Shown piece after piece: positions 58,346-64,000 of a stretch of DNA of 64,000 nucleotides. Where the stretch lies: NCBI GenBank assembly GCA_004794785.1, contig SJOL01003073.1:93027-157026 (forward strand), given 5' to 3'. The number at the start of each line of letters is the position of its first letter. Within the stretch, counting starts at the first letter, position 1. The stretch comes from Opisthorchis felineus (lineage: Eukaryota; Platyhelminthes; Trematoda; Opisthorchiida; Opisthorchiidae). The position numbers and the translations under genes are program-made. The notes under the pieces are model-generated. The model saw nothing but the letters and a program-made list of their open reading frames with translations. It was not told the DNA's origin and did no database searches.

Positions 58346-59903
58346 ATACGCCGAATCCACCTGCCGTTCATAAATGGAGGTAAAACCTTCAGTCAGTGGT
58401 AGTCCGACTTATTTGCCTCCACCTGAGGGAGACCATCCTAACCAAATGGGTTGAATCGATAGCAGCATCCACTTTTAAGGAGGGACCCTGAATTGCGCGT
58501 GGCAATCATAAGACATTAGCCACTTATAGATTGGTAGTAGATCTCGTAATTTTCAGTTTCGTCCCACCAATGAGGCCGGTCTATGCTAAAAAGCCGAGAA
58601 GCACTGTGAGCGAACTCTATTATTTATCCTTACTTGGCTACAAAAGAGTATTTGTTTATCCTTCCACCTCGAGTGAAATTTACTGCCATGAAGGTTCAAA
58701 GAATTGGAATTGAATCTCAAACTAGAGAGATACAATTGAACCATACTGAAACAGATAATACCGCCCCCTTGCGGAAAGTATTTGCCATCTAAACACCTGC
58801 AGTATCTACATGTTCCCCAGCGAAATGAAGGGATTCCGGCAATTCACAATCGTCGAACGCACGATTTGGGGCCAACTACGCATCGGTCCTTCGCAAACGT
58901 CTATTCAGGAAGGAATCACCGCTAAATATCTCCCTTATCAGTGTGGCGCGACACGTACCTACACTAACAGGAGTTAGTGTGATTCGGACGGTAGACGGTA
59001 GAAGACGCCTATCCATGATCGATATTTTGTTTGCACGCCTGTGAGGGTCTACAAACAACGATGAACGAACGCGACCACCTGATTTTGTAACCAAGTTAGA
59101 ACCTGGTTAGAACTGTGTTGTTGGGCCTAAGGCTCGTGGTAGAAACGCCGCAACCTAAGAGCAGTCTTGGAACCACCTGTCCGGCCCAAGGACATACAGT
59201 GTTGAAGAAAGCCCGTAGGTGAAGCCTAGGCGCGCCAGTCATCTACATCTGCACATTGCCAATAGATACTTTTCGCAAACTACTGTGAAGACTGAACAGT
59301 GGAGCATACTTATAAGATTCTTTCAGCTATGTTAGAACAAACTAAGGAGAAATCCAAGAAATCTTCCGTAGACATGTGATTTTTTGATGATCCTTGCATT
59401 CGAAATTCTATTTCAACCAAAGGCAACAATGTGCTTGTTCTAATGTGAAACAACGTTAACACAGTGGTGTTGACTTCAATGAAAAAGGTATGTGTAAGTA
59501 CTTTAGGGATGGCCTTGCTATCACTCTACAGGACAATTTCTGGGCCTGGTGTTGTCCCGTAAATGCAGTAACAAAACCAGGTTCCCTGAGAGAGAACTAT
59601 TTGGGCACTAGCAGACATATGCTGACGGTTAATGCCTCAATTTTTTTCATAGTACAACAGTGGTTGATACTAAAACATAACAAAATGTTGTCAAACAGCA
59701 CTGCCAGTTGACCATCCGTCCTATTTCTGCATGTCAAAACACTGCAGGTGACCTGGTGACGAACTAGCGATGAAGATGACATTCGCTAACGCACGTAAGT
59801 ATATGGGCCTATATCATGCAGCAGCAAAGTCAGCCGCGGCTGTGGTCAATGAACGGATCACAATGTTCCGCGCCCGCGTCTAAAATGTAAAAGGATTGAC
59901 GCC
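58346..59903. other. No supportable gene
   Basis: Frames under 75 codons. No motif and no member of the repeat families. Confidence 0.45.
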
Positions 59904-60121
59904 ATTAGCAGCAATATAAAAAATCCTTCAGCTGTAACACCCTTTCGGTGCTTGGCTGCCATGCCACCAGAAGGAAGCACGGGGGCTGGGATACTACCAG
60001 GTTGCCCAAGCCTAGACAGGAGGAGTCGAGATGCAGAGGTCGGGTTCGAACCACGGACCTTCCCATCAGCAAATTCGCGCTCTAACTACTGAGCCATCTC
60101 GCCCCCTATTAGCAGCAATAA
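59904..60121. repeat. 13-bp target-site duplication flanking SINE S3
   Basis: ATTAGCAGCAATA occurs at 59904-59916 and again at 60109-60121, exactly bounding the SINE. A perfect duplication of this length is the mark of target-primed integration and implies a recent insertion. Confidence 0.85.
59917..60108 (-). repeat. tRNA-derived SINE, best copy (S3)
   Basis: The element reads on the minus strand. It begins at 60108 with a tRNA-like head (GGCGAGATGGCTCAGTAG, then TTAGAGCG as A-box region; GGTTCGAACCC as a perfect B box at 60052-60042), continues through a unique body of about 110 bases, and ends at the left with a T-rich tail (GGATTTTTTA on the minus strand). Length is 192 bases. It is transcribed, if at all, by RNA polymerase III from the internal boxes and needs a partner LINE for movement. 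The RTE elements of this window are candidates, though no shared tail is evident. Confidence 0.9.
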
Positions 60122-60169
60122 ACCTGGATGATAACCACAAACATGCCAAAAAGTCAAACTGTCCAGCCA

Positions 60170-60310
60170 CGTTGCTATTCCGCTGCATAGGCACCCAGGG
60201 AGAAGCACGAAGGTTGAGATACCTCCACGTCACTCAAGCCTCGGCACCAGCTGTCAGAAAATTAAGGCTCGGTGCGAACCATGGAACCCTCGCCCCTCAG
60301 CTGCTGACCT
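60170..60310 (-). repeat. tRNA-derived SINE, diverged copy (S4)
   Basis: Lying about 60 bases beyond S3 in the same orientation, it shows the body pieces GAAGCACGAAGGTTGAGATAC and CAAGCCT, a B-box-like GGTGCGAACC near 60270-60279, and a weak tRNA head ending near 60310. It is much older than S3. Confidence 0.55.
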
Positions 60311-61199
60311 ATCTGGATCACGGAAACAGAAAACGCTAAACTTCTGAAAACAACAAGACCTTGTGAGGAGTTTGCGGTAAGCAAGTGCTGGACTCTCCGC
60401 GACGGAAGTGCAGCTCAAATGAAGTACAGTGAAACAAGATTAGGAGAAAATTGACTGTCAATATCCATACCCTAGGTAGTTGGTTGTATTGCGGGCACTC
60501 ATACTCATCGATTTCCAAAAATCTTGATCCGAAATCATCAGTTGCAGGCCAAGTGGAATCAGAGTCTGGAAGTTAGATATTACTAACATTTAATCCGATA
60601 CCTGACATCGCGTGTTGGACGCAAAGTAGAATATCCAGAAACCGCAAAGTATCAATCACACTGAAATGGAGGACATATTGAAGTGAAGCGAGCATTTTAT
60701 CACAAACTCAAAACGGTTTACTCCGCAGGGATTTAGGAGGATTTGCTATTCGAATAAGTGCGTCAAATGACCCATATTGGTTGAAACGCTCTCTCGAGAA
60801 GAGCGTGCTAACTTTTCTGGGGGCACCGAGGGGTATCTGCCAATGTCTTAATAAGGTTACGCAGTCAAGGGGTAGCGTTATTTGACCATTTTCCGTTATG
60901 CTTTGACCAAGGAATATTGAGGTTAGGACAATAAAAGCTACGCTTGAGTAAAAGTCCAGCATTTCAATGCGCCAGTATGATAGTCCAGAATTAGGACGTG
61001 GTCCTGTCATCATGGCGTGAGTGTTTAGATGTGAGGTCACTCCAACGCCCACCCTGGATGATTCAACGTTGGAGCTGGTGTGGCCTGTGGACAGCATGAA
61101 TCAACCCGTTGGCCTTATTCCGCACGTTTTCACATTTAGGAGAACAGGAAGTGTGGAAAGCACCAGGAATAAGAAGAACGCTGAAAATTGATATGGGGT
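60311..61199. other. No supportable gene
   Basis: A 129-codon minus-strand frame at 60708-61097 has no motif or exon boundary. No repeat recognised. Confidence 0.4.
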
Positions 61200-61870
61200 C
61201 GCAAGATAGTCAGACCACAATGGGATTAACGTCATGCTTGAAGACCAGCCAATTGATGTGATAGAAGGATTTCTTTACCTGGGCAGTTGTATAAGTTTTG
61301 GTGGACTTGCTGGAGACGAAATTGCTCGAGAAGGTCATGGGAAGTTTTGCCAACCTCCAACACCTATGACATCGGCGTCAGTTTGTCTGTCAAGGGCAGA
61401 CACTGCAGCAGTGCGATCCATACTGTTTTATGGATTGGGAACAAGGACTTACGGAAATTTGGCCAACGGTGTCTCCGAAGAATTCACCGGGCCTGGTGGG
61501 AACATCGGATTAACGATGCTCAGGTACGCCAGATGGTCTTAGAAAAAAGGAACTCTCCCACTATGGATGAGCTACCCGAGCTTTATAGGTTATGTTGGTT
61601 AGGACATGTACCTCTCATGCCAGGGGACCGTCTGCCTCGCACATCTCCTTTCGCTCATCCCTGTGCTGAGAAGCGACCGAGAGATGGACAGTCTGTGACT
61701 TGACAAGTAAGTGTGAAAACACTAACAAGTAAACTCAGTCGGATCGACAGCTGTCGCCTCCCTGGATGTGGACACCGGGATTAAACTCACCAATGGTTAA
61801 CGACACTGGCACATATGGCTCGATCACACGGTCAGCGACGCTCCTGCATCAAAGCTATCGCCTTGAACGT
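61200..61870 (+). pseudogene. RTE-type non-LTR retrotransposon, C-terminal part (copy C)
   Basis: The plus strand, in alternating frames, gives LEDQPIDVIEGFLYLGSCIS, GGLAGDEIA, DIGVSLSVKGR, CLRRIHRAWWEHRINDAQVR, LYRLCWLGHV, and near the end LSRIDSCRLPGCGHRD and SQRRSCIK-like text (read through stops). These are the blocks between the RT core and the C-terminus of RTE endonuclease-reverse transcriptases, in order. At least two frameshifts and several stops make it dead. It belongs to a different subfamily from copies A and B, because its C-terminal end differs. Confidence 0.88.
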
Positions 61871-62319
61871 GTAGTTACCCAGTTTCTCCAACTAACTGAT
61901 CATGCCATCGCTTCCAATGCTTAGCAATATCTCCCATATTCTTTCACTTTCCGATAGCCGAAACCGTAGCAGCCGGAACCAACGGTATATGGCTTATAGC
62001 TGATAAGGTGAACTGCACTCCTTCAGAATGGTATAAACTGCGACGTAGACGTGTGACGTGGCAGAGGGGTGTGAAATAGAATACGGAACGTTTGGGTGCT
62101 GTTGGTGCGGCCCGCCTTCCATGACGAATTTCCCGTGATATCCCTCGCTTGACTGGAGATAGTGCAAGAAACTGCGGCCAATTGATGTCAGTGGCGTTCA
62201 TGCTGCCATTTTTTTCGACTGTCTGACTGAGCGTTTGGAGGCGTAGTCACTTCAGAATGTCTGTGATGGGCTTCCACCATGTCTCTCCCCCATCCACTCT
62301 TTTCGCATCAATTGCACTG
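61871..62319. other. Possible 3' untranslated part of copy C
   Basis: There is no frame of interest. RTE elements often end in a short simple repeat, and the AAT tract at 62320-62350 could mark the end of copy C, but no second copy is present to test this. Confidence 0.3.
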
Positions 62320-62350
62320 ATAATAATAATAGTAATAATAATAATAATAG
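62320..62350. repeat. Microsatellite (AAT)n
   Basis: An interrupted ATAATAATAATAGTAATAAT tract. See the note on copy C. Confidence 0.9.
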
Positions 62351-63138
62351 CATATACTTTGTTGCTGTAGTCGATGAAGCATTAGTGTCAACACTAATGT
62401 GGCCGTCTCTGATGATGATGGCGTGATCTGAATCAAACTATTGATTTCAAAACTATCGACAGTCAAGGATTGGACTATACTACCAGTAGTTGATTGTGGT
62501 GTGGTCATTTTGATTCCAAGGCTACCCGGCAGCAGGAAAAACCTCAGGTAACACTACGACATCCGTTGTGTCTAAAGCAGCACTGCTGAGAAACAACTGA
62601 TGATCAACAAAGAGTTGCAAAAGACTTTCCCTGTCATCATTGCATTTCACGTTCAGACTAAAGTTAGAGCCATACCGACGCCGACGCACTCCGCCGCAGC
62701 AGCTGCAAGATCATTCGAACTTTGCTGACTGTAGCGTCTAGGTACAGGGTGCCGTAGGCTCAATACCTAGATCCGGTATTCGGGTTTCAGAGATTCAGCA
62801 CACGTCATTCGATTGAGTGTCTATGGAACGCGCAAGCTTGTTGGCGGACCTGCCTAAGAGTTCGCGTTAGATGTTGCAATAAAAACGGGAGAACAGGGTC
62901 TGAATGGCGGACGTGGGGCAGCAAACATGAGCGATTGTGTACAGTGTACTAACTATCTAGGTATCTGACTGAACAGCCTACAGCTGACACCTACGTGTGT
63001 TTATGAAGCGCGACAGGACGGGAGTTAATGTATAGCAATGAAGTTTGTGCATATAATAAGTTCTTTGTAGTCTCAGACTTCCGGGCGCGTGAGAGAATGC
63101 GGAGAGCTCTCCAAAACATTCCGTACACAAAATGCCCT
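62351..63138. other. No supportable gene
   Basis: Short frames only. The part just before 63139 may belong to the RT fragment that follows, but it has no readable motif. Confidence 0.4.
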
Positions 63139-63402
63139 CCGTCAGAGATGCCGTTCTCTCCACTCCCATTTGAGTTCATGATCGAAAAAATAAGGAGACG
63201 AGTGCTGGGAGATCATCAAAAACCCGGTATTCAAATAGGTGCTGATGAAAACCTTGTTGATCGAGAATATGCAGATGACATCTTTCTAGGGTTCGAAGAG
63301 GGGAAGAAGCCGCAGGTATATTTGTAAGAACTCACCAAACGCATCCCGTCCTTTGGCATGCACCTGTCACCAAAAAACTGTAAGGTCACGCTCCCGGATA
63401 TC
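63139..63402 (+). pseudogene. RTE-type reverse transcriptase core fragment (copy D)
   Basis: The plus strand encodes the RT palm of an RTE element: a frame-shifted RQRC (normally RQGCPLSP) followed by SPLPFEFMIEKI, then ENLVDREYADDIFLGFEEG with the catalytic YADD motif intact, and after a TAA at 63325-63327 ELTKRIPSFGMHLSPKNCKV. One frameshift and one stop are visible. In an intact element this piece precedes copy C, yet here it lies to its right, so C and D are separate insertions or a rearrangement. Confidence 0.88.
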
Positions 63403-63424
63403 ATCATTATTATCATTAACAGCT

Positions 63425-63650
63425 GTAAGAACCACGTACTTCCCATACAGTGGTTCTAGCTGCCACAGTTTCGTTCATCGATGATTTGGGGAGGTGCGCA
63501 TTGGAAGCGGTAGCTGAAATAATTGCCACGTAAATACAGGGTTGTCAGTTGACTTTTAATTGGGGGGATTGGGAAAGGGCTATGCATTAAAGGAAACAGC
63601 TCGGATGCATGAGCGCCATTGAGGGCGTGACTGAGCCACGGCTGACAATG
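63425..63650. repeat. Tandem diverged repeat T, left copy
   Basis: Blocks AGTGGTTCTAGCTGCCACAG, GAGGTGCGCATTGGAAGCGG and GCATGAGCGCCATTGAGGGC reappear in the same order in the right copy (63665-63890). The left copy contains an extra segment between the second and third blocks. Family unknown. Confidence 0.65.
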
Positions 63651-63664
63651 TACCTTCAATTTCA

Positions 63665-63890
63665 ATTCAATTTATCAGCAATAAACCGTGTACCATAGGT
63701 ACATTGGTTCCAGCTGCTACAGTTTCGATCACCGGAAAACGGGTATGTGGAACGTACAACCAGCTTTGGAGGCGAAGGCATGTGCAGTTTGTTCAGAGAT
63801 TGGGTAGCTACGCATTGAAGCTGATAGCTTTGATGCAGGAGCGCCATTGACTGCGCGATTGGGCCATTTCCGCCAAAGTCATTAACCACT
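63665..63890. repeat. Tandem diverged repeat T, right copy
   Basis: Corresponding blocks are ACATTGGTTCCAGCTGCTAC, GTAGCTACGCATTGAAGCTG and GCAGGAGCGCCATTGACTGC. It has an extra segment between the first and second blocks. The repeat reaches near the window edge, so further copies may follow. Confidence 0.65.
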
Positions 63891-64000
63891 GGTGACCTGA
63901 GTTCCGGGGTCCCCATCCAGGAAGGCGGCAGTTGCCCACCCGACTAAGTTTACTGGTTAGTGTTTTCGTACTTCGTTGCCAGGTCATACACTGTCCACCT

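Noticed and set aside
60036..60108. tRNA gene in the SINE head
   Set aside because: A and B boxes are present, but the cloverleaf arms do not pair properly and the sequence continues into the SINE body, so it is not a functional tRNA gene.

Overview
The window reads as a gene-poor, repeat-rich nuclear genome of an invertebrate. A flatworm is most likely, and a trematode more likely than a cestode. The reasons are indirect: coding exons are short and widely spaced, splice signals are ordinary GT-AG, and the mobile elements resemble those of flatworm genomes. These include RTE-type and CR1/Jockey-type non-LTR fragments, Ty3/gypsy elements, tRNA-derived SINEs and hammerhead-ribozyme repeats like those known from schistosomes. 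No species can be named from sequence reading alone. There are no operons, rRNA genes, functional tRNA genes or CRISPR arrays.

Host genes. Two loci are well supported. A minus-strand gene at 53746-56389 encodes an INO80 complex subunit B-like protein: a PAPA-1 exon, a splice donor, an intron of about 1.6 kb, then a last exon with a HIT-type zinc finger. A minus-strand exon at 18783-20253 is open for 490 codons, starts at an ATG preceded by an in-frame stop, and ends at a consensus donor; its Ser/Thr/Pro-rich product is not recognised. Weaker coding candidates lie at 21261-21497 (-), 57086-57356 (+) and 57748-57852 (+).

Mobile elements. RTE-type fragments lie at 2085-2645 (-), 16135-16660 (-), 61200-61870 (+) and 63139-63402 (+). 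A decayed CR1/Jockey-type element occupies 46380-48310 (-) in two pieces, interleaved with two direct copies of another repeat. Next to it are two Ty3/gypsy 3' halves in a row. The first (48643-50807) has RNase H, integrase and an LTR with a TATA box but lacks protease and RT. The second (51060-51908) has only the integrase C-terminus and a short LTR. tRNA-derived SINEs lie at 6403-6590, 10470-10640, 59917-60108 (with a 13-bp target-site duplication) and 60170-60310.

Most interesting signal. A repeat family present at 11361-11740 (two back-to-back units), 24931-25100, 52622-52708 and 58087-58345 carries a hammerhead ribozyme motif at one end. Two of the five copies keep both invariant core boxes (CUGAUGA and GAAA). 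The best copies have a five-pair stem I, a short stem II, and a stem III reduced to the palindrome ACCGGU, which suggests cleavage as a dimer. The same family contains internal inverted repeats, so its transcripts should fold strongly. The remaining sequence, most of the window, shows no gene or named element that I can support.
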